From Typhlomys cinereus (lineage: Eukaryota; Chordata; Mammalia; Rodentia; Platacanthomyidae), in assembly GCA_023101885.1 (NCBI GenBank), contig JALPQD010000102.1, forward strand, positions 2,478,971-2,542,970: a stretch of DNA of 64,000 nt, read 5' to 3'. A model generated the notes under the pieces. It ran no database searches, was not told where the DNA came from, and saw only the letters and a program-made list of their open reading frames with translations. The stretch's first letter is position 1. Each line of letters opens with the position of its first letter. Position numbers and translations under genes: made by a program. Shown here piece by piece: positions 46,265 through 59,072 of the stretch.

Positions 46265-47389
46265 TTTTTTTAACTTTCTAAAGAATTCAAAAGTTTAATT
46301 ATAAAGTAGAGAACACTACATATGCACATAAATGTGCGATTTTGAATTTTAAAAAGTTTTTTTTAAATTTCCACTCATACAAACTTAACAGGTACACCGG
46401 TCCCCTCCCTCCCTTCACCCCCTCACCCCCTGTTCTCCCTCTCTGCCCGCCCTCTCCATCCTCCAGTGCCTCCCCCCCATCCCCATAGCATCCTTTAATG
46501 TGCATGCCAAACTCTCCTCTGGGCCCTCCTCTCCGATGAGGTGCAAGGACCCAGGGGCATTTCCCAGAACCCTTTCCTGTGTTCCTTTTAAGCATAGGAA
46601 CACTACTGTGGCTGTCAATCCCTACCCTCCAAGGATCTTAGTGCCTTTAGTACATGCTAGACTTTGTGGGGTCAATAATGTGTTGGACATTGCACAGGTC
46701 ATGCAAAGTCCTATTATGATTGCTTCAGCCCTAACTTGTGTGGAGTATCTTGCATATCATTACTCCTCCATCCTTGTGCTCTTACAATCTTACTGCCCCC
46801 TCTTCTGCAAATTTCCCTGAGCTTCAGGATGGGGGAGAGATTAGGCTGCCTTAGTTCCAGGTGGTTGATATAGAGTCTCTGATGTTCTGAATTATGGTTT
46901 GTTGATTTTTTTTTAGTTTTGCTGCTCCTGCAATGCTCTTGGCTCCATCCTGATGTGTATTGGATGTCACCCCCCAGCCAGAGATAAAAACCTGTTAAAT
47001 TAGAGTCTTTTTATAAGAGTATATTCAAAAGTAGATGGAATAAAAGTAGGAGACTGCGGTGAGATAGGAGTCAGTCTCCCATTTGCAAAGTGGTTACTTT
47101 CTATCTGCCAGACTATATGCCCTCCCCTTCTGGTGAGATCATACCCCATCAGTTGCAAGTGACCAGTAAGGAAAGTCTGTGAGCTTAACCAGATGTCTCA
47201 TTACTTACTTGCAGTCCTTGATGGTGGCCTATTTTCTCTGCTGTAACATGGTCCCCTCTCTCCTTGTTTCTGGTGGGGCCCTCCTTCCTCATCCTTCCTA
47301 TTTATAATCTTTGCAATTACTGTAGGTATTACAGAGATTTATCTTTTAGTGTCTCTAAGTGGGTTTGGTACTAAGACCCATCTATTAGG
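46265..47389 (-). other. L1 3' UTR, G-rich tract and tail
   Basis: Minus strand reads CAGTAAGATTGTAAGAGC, then a block matching 19.6 and 63.2 kb, a G-rich tract opposite 46,400-46,480, and two A-rich runs (opposite 46,347-46,370 and 46,264-46,271) separated by about 75 bases. Confidence 0.85.
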
Positions 47390-50300
47390 GAGTACATACG
47401 GCGCTTAATTTTCTGTGTCTGGGATACCATTTCCCAGCAAATCTCATTAATTCATCATTTTTGATGGCTGATTTTGATTTGCATTGTATAAATGTACCAC
47501 ATTTTCCTTATCCACTCGTCAGCTGTTGGGCATTTTGGTTGATTCCATGACTTTGCTATTGTAAATAGTGCTGCTATGAACATGGTCGTGCTTGTGCTAT
47601 TGAGGTGAATTTTTGCTGTATGGGGGGTTATTCCCAAAAGTGGAATAGCAGGGTCATATGGCATTTCAATCTTTAATTTCTTTAAGAATCACCAGATGGC
47701 TCGCCAGAGTAGTTGTATGAGCCTGCATTCCCACCAGCAATGTAGGAGAGTTCCCCTCTCTCCACATCCTCTCCAACATTTGTTGTTGTTTGTATCGTGG
47801 AGTTTTGCCATTCTGACCAGGGTGAGATGATATCTCAGGGAAGTTTTGATTTGCATTTCCCTGATGGCTAAGGATGTGGAACATTTTTTAAGATATTTGT
47901 TAGACCTTTTTATTTCATCCCTGGTAAAGTTTCTTTAAAGTTCCAAGGCCCATTTTTTTTAATTGGCCCATTTGTTTCCTTGGTGTTTAATTTTCTAAGT
48001 TCTTTGTGCACTCTGGATAATAGAGCTTTATTAGATATGTGGTTAGTGAAGATATTCTCCCATTCTGTGGGTTACCTTTGTGCTCAAGTTGCAATCTGTT
48101 TATCTGAACAGAAGCTCTTTAATTTCACAAGATCCCATCTGTTGAGTGTTGGCTGTAGTGACTGTGCTATTGGATGTCTGTTTAGGAACTGTTGGCCTAG
48201 CCCAATCAGCTCGAGGGAGCTCCGTACCCTTTTACCTATGGTTTTTATAGTCTCTGGCCTTATATCGAGGTCCTCGATCCATTTGGAATTAATTCTTGTA
48301 CATGGTGACAAGTACGGGTCCAGTTTTAATCTTCTGCATGTGGAGATCCAGTTTTGCCAGCACCATTTGTTGAAGATGCTGTTCTTTTTCCATTAGATTT
48401 TTTGGGCCCCTTTTCAAAGATCAAATGGCTGTGGTTGTGTGGGCTTATATTTGGGTCTTCAACCCTTATCGAGTGATCTGTGTGTCTATTTTGGAGCCAA
48501 TACCAGGCTGTTTTTACAACTATGGATTTGTAGTATAGACTAAGGTTTGGTATAGTGATACCTCCAGCAGTGTTTTTGTTACTCATGATTGTTTTTGCTA
48601 TCCTGGGTCTTTTGTGCCTCCATATGAATTTTGAGATTGTTTGGTCAACTTCTTTGAAGAATTGCTTTGGGATTTTAATTGGTATAGCATTGAATCTGTA
48701 ATTTCCTTTGGTAGGATGGTCATTTTTATGATATTGATTCTGCCAATCCAGGAACATGGGAGGTCTTTCCACCTTCTGGTGTCTTCTGCAATTTCTTTCT
48801 TTAGGGTTTTAAAGTTTTCATTGTAAAGGTCTCTTACTTCCTTGGTTAGGTTTATACCAAGGTATTTCATTTTTTTAGGGGCTATGGTAAATGGGATTGT
48901 TTCTCTCAAGGCTTTTTCACTTCTTTCATTCTGGGCATATAGGAAGGCCACTGTTTTTGTACATTTATTTTGTATCCTGCCACCCTGCTGAACTTCTGTA
49001 TTAGTTCTAGGAGCTTCCTGGTGGAGCTTTTGGGATTACTCAGTTATAAGATCATGTCATCTGCAAATAGAGATAACTTGACTTCTTCCTTGCCGATTTG
49101 AATCCCTTTTATGTCCCTTTCTTGTTGGATCTTGCAAAAGCTTTTTCTGCATCTATCAAGAGTATCATGTGATCTTGGACTTTGGACTGGTTTATATGAT
49201 GAATTACATTTATTGATTTGCGTATGTTGAACCAACCTTGTGTGCCTGGGATAAAGCCTAACTTGATCCCCGTGGATGATCTTTTTGGTATGTTTTTGAA
49301 TCCGATTTGCTAAGACTTTGTTGAGAATCTTTGCATCTGTGTTCAACAGAGAGATTGGCCTATAGTTTTCTTTTTTAAGTGTATCTTTATTAGGTTTTGG
49401 GATTAAGACAGTATTAGCTTCATAGAAGGTATTTGGTAGTGTCCCTTCCTTTGATATTTGATGGAACTATTTAAGGAGTATTGGTGTTATTAGCTCCTTA
49501 AATATCTGGTAGAACTCTGTGCTGAATCCATCTGGTCCAGGACATTTTTTGGTGGGTAGATTCGAGATTACTTCCTCAATTTCCTTATATGTTATAGGAC
49601 TATTTAAATAATTCACAACTTCCTGATTCAATTTAGGTAAGTTGTGTTCACTTAGAAATTCATCCATCTCTTTTGTGTTGTCAAATTTCACAGAGTATAA
49701 GTTTTTGAAGTATGACCTTATAATTCTCTGGATTTCTTGGGTATCCATAGTGATAACGCCATTTTCATTTCTAATTTTGTTAATTTGGGTTTTCTCTCTC
49801 TTGCTTTTGGTTAATTTAGCTAGGGGTGTATCAATCTTATTAATTTTTTCAAAAAACAGGTTTTTGACTGGTTGATTTTCTGTATCATTTTCCTAATCTC
49901 GATTTCGGATATTTCTCCCCTTATTTGCTAATCTCCTTTCTTCTACTGCTTTTGGGATTGGATTGCTCTAGTGTCTCTAAAGCTTTAAGCTGCATTGTTA
50001 AGTTGTTTATTTCTGATGTTTCCATTTTTTTAATGTAGGCATTAAGAGCTATGAACTTACCTCTTAGAACAGCTTTTATTGTGTCCCAGAGATTTTGGTA
50101 AGTTGTATTTTCATTATCATTCACTTTCAGGAAATCTCGAATTTCCTTTTTAATTTCTTCCTGAATCCAATTCTCCTTCAGCATCATAGTGTTAAGTTTC
50201 CAAGAGTTAGTGTGTTTTCTGTTGCTTGTTGTGTTGTGGATGTCAAGTTTTAGGCCGTGGTGGTCTCATAGGGTACAGGCTAGAATTTCAACTTTCCTGT

Positions 50301-50965
50301 ATACATGGAGATAAATTTTGTGGCCCAATATGTGATCTATTTTGGAGAAAATTCCGTGTGCTGCTGAGAAAAATGTGAATTCTTTGGTGTGTGGATGAAA
50401 AGTTCGATAGAGATCTGTAACGTCCATTTCAGTAAAGGTTTGATTAAGTGCTACAGTGTCTCTGTTAAGTTTTTTACCTGTTGATCTATCCCATGTTGAG
50501 AGGGTGGTGTTGAAATCCCTAAGAATTATCGTTTGGGGATTGATTTCTTGCTTTAGACATTGTAGGTTTGCTTAATGAATGTGGGGGGGGCCCGTATTGG
50601 CTACATATAGGTTCAGTATTGTGAAGTCTTCCTGACAAATTGTACCTGTGACTAAAATATAGTATCCATCTGTGTCTCTTATGATTTCTTTTGGTTTGAA
50701 GTCTACTTTGTCCAATAGCAGAATGGCTAACCTTGCCTGTTTCCTGGTTCCATTAGCTTGAAGAATTTTGGACCAGCTTTTTATTTTTAGGATGTGCCCA
50801 TCTTTTGTGGTGAGATGGGTTTCCTGCAGGCAGCAGATTGATGGATTGTGATTTTAATCCAAGTTTGTAATCTGTGTCTCTTGATCGGTGAGTTAATTCC
50901 ATTAACATTTAATGTTATAATGGAGAAATTATTTTCAATTCTGGTCTTTATTATGTTTATTGGCT
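47390..50965 (-). pseudogene. LINE-1 ORF2 pseudogene (endonuclease/reverse transcriptase)
   Basis: ORF2 normally encodes an AP-like endonuclease, a reverse transcriptase and a Cys-rich C-terminus used for target-primed reverse transcription. Seen on the minus strand: endonuclease start (ITLNVNGINSPIKRHRL) near 50,880, linker near 50,000-50,190, RT finger region with [17 protein letters not shown] near 49,550, [16 protein letters not shown] near 49,310, the catalytic FADDMIL near 49,050, the thumb/C-terminal region at 48,326-48,951, and PYDPAIPLLGI with AALFTIAKSWNQPKCP at 47,455-47,664. Multiple stops and frameshifts break it. About 75 residues are missing just before the FADD motif. Confidence 0.92.
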
Positions 50966-51004
50966 TTTGTAAGTGTATTGTTTCACTTTTAGGTTTTGGT
51001 GGTA

Positions 51005-52066
51005 TTATACTTCCCTTCTGTCCTCCTGGATATGCTTGTTTTTTTCTTCAAGCTCGAGTATCATTTCTAGCATTTTTTGAAGGCCTGGTTTGGTGGACAT
51101 GTATCCCTTCATGTTGTCTTTGTGCTGGAAAATTTTTCTTTCTCCCTTGATCATGATGGATAGTTTTGCAGGGTATATCAGCCTGGGTTGACATTTTTGC
51201 TCATTCAATACTTGAAGTACATCTCTCCAAGCTCTTCTTGTCTTTACTGTTTCCATTGAGAAGTCATTTGTTATTTTAATAGGTTTACCTTTAAAAGTGA
51301 CTTGTTTTTTTTTCCCTTGAAGCTTTCAGCACCATTTCTTTGTCTTGAATGTGGAGTGTTTTAACTATTATTTGCCATAGCCAGTTTCTATTTTGGTCAT
51401 ATCTTTTTGGGGTGCAGATTCTTCTTGTACATGAATGGGCCTCTCTTTTTTTAGATGAGGAAAGTTTTCCTTGATGATTGTTTGAAAAATTTCCTCAGGT
51501 GTGGTATTTTGGGATTCTTGCTCTGGTATTCCATGAATACCCATGTTAGGCTTCTTCAGGGTATCCCATAACTCTTGAATATTTCTCTTGAGTATCTTTT
51601 TGGCTTTAACAACCTCTTCCATTGAGCTGGTTAATACTCCCACTTTGTCTTCAAGATCTGAAATTCTATTTTCTGCTTTGTTAGTTCTGCTGGTAAGACT
51701 TTCTGTTGAGTTCTGGATTGAAGATAACTTGTCTTTTAGTTCAGTTTTAAACTCTGCTTGAGTCTGTTTTAACTGCTCTACACCTATTTTTGTTTCTTGA
51801 ACTGTTTTCTCAACTCCCAAGTGTCTGTTGTGTTCCTCTTCAAAGTGGGTGATGTGATTATTTAATTCCTTTCTAGAGTTCCTCTTTCATAGTATTGATC
51901 AGGGTAATGATCATGTTTTGAAAATCGTTATCTTGGGTCAGAGTTTCTTGGCTATTTTTCATGGATTTGTTTTGGTTGGAGTCTATCATTATGGGATTAA
52001 TTCCTTCAGTGGGAGATTTGTTTCTCGGGTTTTGTTTCTCATGGATTTGCACTTTGACTTGGGCAT
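51005..52066 (-). pseudogene. LINE-1 ORF1 pseudogene (RNA-binding protein)
   Basis: ORF1p is a trimeric coiled-coil RNA chaperone that coats L1 RNA. The likely ATG is at 52066-52064 (MPKSKCKSMRNKTRET), with an in-frame stop soon after. 51,820-51,368 encodes the coiled coil (TNKAENRISDLEDKVGVL, with heptads) and the start of the RRM. 51,256-51,005 encodes the C-terminal domain (ETVKTRRAWRDVLQVL, CQPRLIYPAKLSI). The parts lie in different frames, so it is dead. The span, about 1.06 kb, is ordinary for ORF1. Confidence 0.9.
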
Positions 52067-52278
52067 TGTTGTTTTAACTCTTAAGACCTTCTTTCAATTT
52101 CTGTGTGTTTTTCACTGAACTGAATTAGTTGGCCTGGAACAGCTTCTCCTCTGGCTGGCTCATAGGAGGAGCTGGGACTAGTGGGTTGCCTGGGGTTTAG
52201 GGGTGAGCTGGGGGAGTTAACTTAGGATGCAGTGTGTCCTGGCTGGACTGGGTGGATCCCGGGCAGGTGGGGAAAGGT

Positions 52279-52684
52279 TCAACTTGACTGTTGAGGGTTT
52301 GAGCTCTGGACACAGTTGTAGAGAGTTGATGGTTGAGTTGAGCCCAGAGCAAACCTGAAGGAGATTGTCTAGCTGATGGGGAAGACCCAGCCCATGGTGG
52401 GTGGGATTAGGCTCTGGATAAATCACAGAGAGGTAGTTGAGAGAGGGAGCATCCTTCTGTATACTTAGCATGCCAGACATGCTGGGCTGGCAAGTAAAGA
52501 TTGTCCATCTCTCATCCATTACGTGGTGATGATGTGGCTAGTTCCCTCGGTCTTGGTGTTGGTGTGTACTCTCCAGTCAAGCTGGACTATGAACTGTAAC
52601 CAATAATTGTGAGAGAATAAATCCCTTGTTCGCTTAAGCTGTTTGATGGTCATTTATCAGCAACCATGCAGGCGGCCTGCAACA
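52279..52684 (+). mobile_element. 3' LTR of MaLR-like provirus, remainder
   Basis: It continues from the target duplication TCAACTTGACT through GTTGAGGGTTTGAGCTCT to CAGGCGGCCTGCAACA. AATAAA at 52616-52621 is the LTR polyadenylation signal (AATACA in the 5' LTR). The LTR is followed by TTAAG. Confidence 0.87.
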
Positions 52685-52890
52685 TTAAGTTACCTCTCTT
52701 CAGGCCGCCCCACTTGTATGTGCATTTCCCTTCCCTCATCCAGCTTTAGACCCAAAGGTTTCCATTCTAAGTGCCCATTCTGTGGGTGTAATAACAGCTG
52801 CCTACAGAGCAGTTTGATGTACTGTCTTCCTATTTATGATTTAATCTTACTATACCGATTTCCCTGAATATCCCTGCGGAAATTTTAGGT
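52685..52890 (-). mobile_element. Old LINE-1 3' end, right part (outermost nest layer)
   Basis: TATGATTTAATCTTACTATA and GATTTCCCTGAATATCCC correspond in order to CTCTTACAATCTTACTGC and AAATTTCCCTGAGC of the other reversed L1 3' UTRs, continuing 44,430-44,653. Confidence 0.55.
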
Positions 52891-53073
52891 GAGAGTCTAG
52901 TCTAGTGTACACTAATTTTGTGTAACAATGAGCTATCACCTCTTTTGGGCCCACCAAAAAATTTAGAGGAGGATTGGGGAGAAGCCTGAGAGTTTTCATT
53001 TATTCTCCAAGTGCCATTGCACAGGTATAGCCTGGCAAAGAGGAAAAATGGGTAGCAAATCAGTGTAAGTTGG

Positions 53074-54394
<1,321 letters not shown>

Positions 54395-54662
54395 TTCTTT
54401 CTAAAGATTCTTGGTTGTTGTTCTTAATTCAGCATGGCAGGAGAGCTCATACGAACATCAGGAGTCAAGGGAATTTGCCACACCAAATCCACAGGATTGC
54501 CAAGAGAGGGGCAAACCTCACTTGCCAGGCACTATATCAAAGGATTCTGAACTGTGTCAAGCTACTGAACCAGCCTCCATCTTCTCCACCTGTCCAGGGA
54601 ATAGTCCCACTCTCTGTGGACTGAGTCACCCCACATTAATTAGATGCTCTCCTGTGAGCTTG
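54395..54662 (-). mobile_element. Older MaLR-like LTR, first part (split)
   Basis: TTCAGCATGGCAGGAGAGCT, GAGAGGGGCAAACCTCACTT and CTGTGGACTGAGTCACCC match the reversed older LTR type seen at 43.2 and 61.6 kb. The LTR is broken at 54,662 and resumes at 55,087. Confidence 0.72.
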
Positions 54663-55086
54663 TGTTGCAGTCTGCCTTTATGATTGCTGATAAATGACCA
54701 TCAAATAGCTTAAGGGAACAAGGAATTTATTTCCTTATGATAGTCTGGTTACAGTTCTCAGTCCAGCTTGATGGGAGAGCATGCACCAACACCAGGGCTG
54801 AGGGAACTGGCTACATCATCACCACATAATGGCTGAGAGTTGGACAATCCTTACTTGCCAGACCAGCATGTCAGGTCAAGTATACAGAAGGATGCTCCCT
54901 CTCTCAATCAGCTCTCTCTGATTTACCCAGGGGCTAGTCCCACCCACTATAGGCTGGACCTTCCCCATCAGCTAGACAATCTCCTTCAGGTTTGCTCTGG
55001 GCTCAACTCAACCATCAACTCTCTACAACTGTGCCTAGAGCTCAAACCCTCAATAGTCAAGTTGACACCTGTGCCTAACTATGACA
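54663..55086 (-). mobile_element. Solo MaLR-like LTR inserted in an older LTR
   Basis: A complete 424-bp LTR: minus strand TGTCATAGTTAGGCACAGG to GGCAGACTGCAACA. It is flanked by the exact 5-bp duplication GCTTG (54658-54662 and 55087-55091). Same family as the provirus at 44.6 kb. Confidence 0.9.
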
Positions 55087-55145
55087 GCTTGCTTAAAGCT
55101 TGCCTCAACTATGAATTCTCCATGGATGTGCACAGAGCTCAGTCA
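55087..55145 (-). mobile_element. Older MaLR-like LTR, remaining part
   Basis: GCTTGCCTCAACTATGAATT and GGATGTGCACAGAGCTCAGT parallel the reversed start of the LTR at 43.2 kb. Confidence 0.55.
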
Positions 55146-57104
55146 CTTTCATCTAACTGGAATGTTATTTTAATGCTATCCCATCACCTCTATTTCCTCC
55201 AAGGTGATAACAGGTACTTATTTACTTGAAAATTAAATTGTGTTTTCCCTTCTGCTAAGCTGAGATTATCAATGTGCCAGTAAATACTAGGCCCATTTTC
55301 CAGATAGCTGGTTTTTTTTAAACCTGCTTTAGACATCCTTATCAAATGGTTCGAGTGGTGTCATTAACTTCCTTTATGGAGCATATTGAAATTTTTCCTA
55401 GACAAACTCAGAAACACAGAGACAATAACTGATAGGAATGATCACTGTTCACTATTCAACACGTGGAATACAAAGTAATACATTAAATGCTTCCTTCCCT
55501 ATTAATGACTACTAAATTAGTTTATTTAAACATTTAAAATGTATGGTTATCTATGGATAGGATTTGATACAGAACAAGGGGATAGATGAAAAGTGCAGCC
55601 ATAAGTCTTAGGCCGTGGCATGCTGTTATATGATTAACAGCTGGAGAGATCTAGAAAAATTCCTGATCTGTAGTATTTGTCAATTCCACTATGACTGATG
55701 ATTTCTAGCCACTAGTATGTTGTCAATTAATGTGAAGTTTGGAAGAGAATCACACAACCAGGTTTGATGAGCAGATGGAAACTGGGTCCAACATTTCCTG
55801 AAACACTTGGAGAAATTTCTCTGCATGTCTAGGAGGAAGAGATACATGGGAAACCTGGTGACATTCTCAAGTAAGCAAAGGCACTGGAGGACAGATAGAA
55901 GGAGCTTTATGGGTTCACTGGGACTGTAGAGGGATCCCTACTAAAGGAAGTGTCTTCTGTCTCAGCTTAGATCCTCATTCTGGTTCATTTTTCCAGTTTT
56001 CCAAGTCTATGGGCACAGAACTGCAGTTCCATTCTTTAATTTTTTAATTAAGGAGATTTATGGGCTGCTTTATGACTGCATAGTTCAATGGAGAGAGGTT
56101 TATTTCTTCAGCTAACATCTGTAGAAGTGAGCTATAAATTTGTGTAGCAGGATGTTCAGTTACCTCTTCTCTCATGACAGGCAAATATTTTTCACTTTTG
56201 ATTAAATAAATTAGAAATTTGTCATATTTATGATGTTTGAACATACACATTATCTGGGAGATGAGACAGATGTCCAAGTTCAACTAAAGAGCAAATATTC
56301 TGCCATGCATCTTTCTAGTGAATATTTCTTAAACCAGAATATACGTTACAGTTTGCCCTTCAAAAGTTGGGATCATTGAAGGCTTCCAAGGTGTTCAACA
56401 TTTCAGTAACTTAAACAAAACGTTGAAAAATAATACATGAAAGACACATTTCAGATGTTAATAAATAATGTATTTCTTTCCCTAGAAAGAGGCCTGGATT
56501 ACAGGTTATCTTTGGGATTCTGTCGATGATGCACCGAATGCTCCAGGTCAGCTACTTGCTTCCTCCTCTGAGATTAGGTTCTCATTGTGATGGATCAAGG
56601 TTCTTTGTCTAGGGAGAAGCCAAAGTAATATCACTTACGACTGATTTTATCTATACAATAATGCAGGATTTTAAGTAAAGAGACACAGAGAAGCAAAATC
56701 CACTGTCTTCAAAATGTGTAAGCACAACAGGGATGTTTCAGCCTGAGTTATGGTTCTATACAAAGTCCACATGGGGATTCAGACTGAGAAAAGTAGTGTC
56801 AGGTTTTTCTCACATAATGTTTGCCTCCTCTTTCCAATTCTGCCCCTCTGACCCAAGCTATGAGAATCTCCGTCTAAGGAGAGGCTGGTGAAAGGTGGCA
56901 AATGAATGCTGTTCTTGATGTACTATGTACATGGTGATTTGTTTATTCTCCTATCATTCAGGGCTTTCAGTCTGTTAAAATATGTATCGAACTTGGGGCA
57001 GTGTCAGGGTTTTGATGTGGATCTATAAAACCATTGGAGTAGTTTTCCACTCTCCTTTTTAATTTTTCACAAAAATGTGAGACCTCATCTGCTATTAAAT
57101 GAGA
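55146..57104. other. Gene-free sequence with one exon-like segment
   Basis: AT-rich. The 61-bp segment 56,486-56,546 has an acceptor-like TTTCTTTCCCTAG before it and CCAG then GTCAGC after it and is open in one frame, but it has no partner exon or recognised product. Nothing else seen. Confidence 0.35.
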
Positions 57105-57295
57105 TAAAACCAAACGACTAACCAAAATACTCAGCCAATTAATATCACCCAACCAACCAAATATTAGCAACCAGTCGACACTATCCAACACAAACCAACC
57201 AGATAGTCAATCCAGCACTAGCCAATGTCAACCAATAACCACTCAGCCAATCAAGCAAGCAAACAACCAGTCAACTACACCAAACAACAAAATCA
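57105..57295. repeat. Degenerate CCAA/AACCA-rich low-complexity tract
   Basis: Very poor in G: repeated CCAA, ACCAACCAA and AGCCAAT units spaced irregularly for about 190 bases. Looks like a decayed tetra-/pentanucleotide array. Confidence 0.75.
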
Positions 57296-58134
57296 GATCA
57301 GGTGCTGGAAATATAAATTCAAGCAGAGTCTCTAAGTTGCAGATTGTGTGTGGATAGAAAAAGTCTCTGTGTAATTGAATGGAGACAATTGGACAAGGAG
57401 TTTTCAGCAGGTAAAGAACCTAAAAATAAATAAATACAGTTGGTATCTTGAGTATTGGAGGGATGCCTATATATGTACATGTGCTTAAACATTTAATGAC
57501 ACATTTACATATGTGCATATATATATATTCAGTAATAGGAGTTATTCATAGGAAATATTCTTGTTAGTTTCTAGAGAATATTCTAGTTACTTTTAGAGAA
57601 TATGCCATTGGCCTGCCTTATAAGCAAGATGACCTTCATTCAGTCATTTCTACTACTGCTTCCTAAATAAATGATCCTTATAACTATGAGAATACATGCT
57701 TTATGATGAACAAAACACTACTTTTTTCTTGATAATCAACTTCTCAGTTCTTTGGGTTTTGGGCACTATTAACTGGATGACAAATAAACATCCAATAAAG
57801 GATATGTCTTTTTGCCCTTTTTAGTGAGAGGGCTAGTATTTCATATTTCTTTCTCTCAGGCGACCTCTTACTCTTTTCACGAGTTTACCTGCCATCTCAG
57901 CCATGAGGTCCATATGACTACAAAGTGTTTATGGGGCATCTGCACCTGAGAATTTGATAAGGAATTCCTGCTGCGATAAAAAGTACTCTTAGGTCAAATG
58001 TACAGTGGTAAAATTAACTGTTTTGAGACTATGTGTCTCAAGCCATCTATAAAAATCTGGATTATTTATGACTTAAGATACCACCTGTGCAATGCAGCTG
58101 TCTCATCCCTTTACATACATAGACACATTCACAG
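57296..58134. other. Gene-free sequence
   Basis: Short AT dinucleotide run near 57,518; nothing else recognised. Confidence 0.5.
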
Positions 58135-58135
58135 T

Positions 58136-58199
<64 letters not shown>
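58135..58199. repeat. (GA)n microsatellite
   Basis: About 31 GA units with one AA interruption. Confidence 0.96.
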
Positions 58200-58201
<2 letters not shown>

Positions 58202-59011
58202 AACTATATTCAAGGGAAGGTTTTCTTTGGATTAAAGCCATACTCTCTTGAGGTTTTATTTTTCGCCTAATTGAAAACATCTACAATACTGTGGCCAAAG
58301 AATCCCGAACACAGGCCAACCTGGAGAAGGGCCTCCCGTCTCCAAACCATGAATCACTGATGATCTTGCCTTAAATCTGGGCCCAAGTAAAAGGTTCTGC
58401 TTATCAAATAAAAATAGTAGCAAGCAGCAGGATCACTAAGTGACAGCTACTTGATTCTCAGCCAAACAATTGTCGTTACACTCTTAGTCCCCAAATGTTT
58501 CATGGCAGTAGCTGAAGTGAGGCTAATTTTAAATGTCTCAGGAGCTCAGTGAAAAGTCTTTCCTTCTTGTCCTCCCCAGTATGTCTTTTCCATCACTGTC
58601 TGAAACTTTCTTGTCCTCTGTACTTCAGCTCTCTTTCTTCTTAAAGATGTGAAATGTGATTATTTAGCCATTTCTGTTCATTTTTAATATCAGCTAATTT
58701 ATCATCAACTCCTAGGTCTCTTTTTTATTTTCATAAGATATAAAGGTGGAAAAAAGAATATTCTAAGATGAAAACAGAAGAGACTGGGAAGAGCTACTTT
58801 TTAAAAAATTTTTTTTAAATTTTAGTTTACATTAAACCTTGATAAACAACAGCCCATAAGACAAATCTAACCCTTTGCCTATTCTTATAAAGTTTTATTA
58901 GAACAAAGCTTCTTACAATCATTCCTATGGCTTCTGTGGCTGCTTCTGGGTTAAACAACAGGAGCGTTCATAAGTGGTAACAAGGCCAATATCACAGATC
59001 CTTTCTCGAAT
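58200..59011. other. Gene-free sequence
   Basis: Nothing recognised. Confidence 0.5.
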
Positions 59012-59072
59012 CTGGGAATGTACCTTGGTGGTAAGATGCATAAAGCCTGGCATTCAATCCTTGGTACATCGT
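59012..59072 (+). mobile_element. ID SINE fragment
   Basis: CTGGGAATGTACCTTGGTGG, AAGATGCATAAAGCCTGG and CATTCAATCCTTGGTACA follow the ID consensus. No A-tail is seen. Confidence 0.6.

Larger units (their letters stand above)
46265..52278 (-). mobile_element. Near full-length, inactive LINE-1
   Basis: About 6.0 kb in inverted orientation: 3' UTR (46.3-47.4 kb), ORF2 relic (47.4-50.96 kb), ORF1 relic (51.0-52.07 kb), then about 200 bp of 5' UTR. It is flanked by the exact 11-bp duplication TCAACTTGACT at 46254-46264 and 52279-52289, proving insertion into the LTR. Both ORFs carry stops and frameshifts and ORF2 has an internal deletion, so it cannot move. The tail has an extra transcribed segment. 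Confidence 0.93.

Noticed and set aside
46299..46820. Several open frames on both strands
   Set aside because: They fall in the G/C-skewed L1 3' UTR and recur in other L1 ends.
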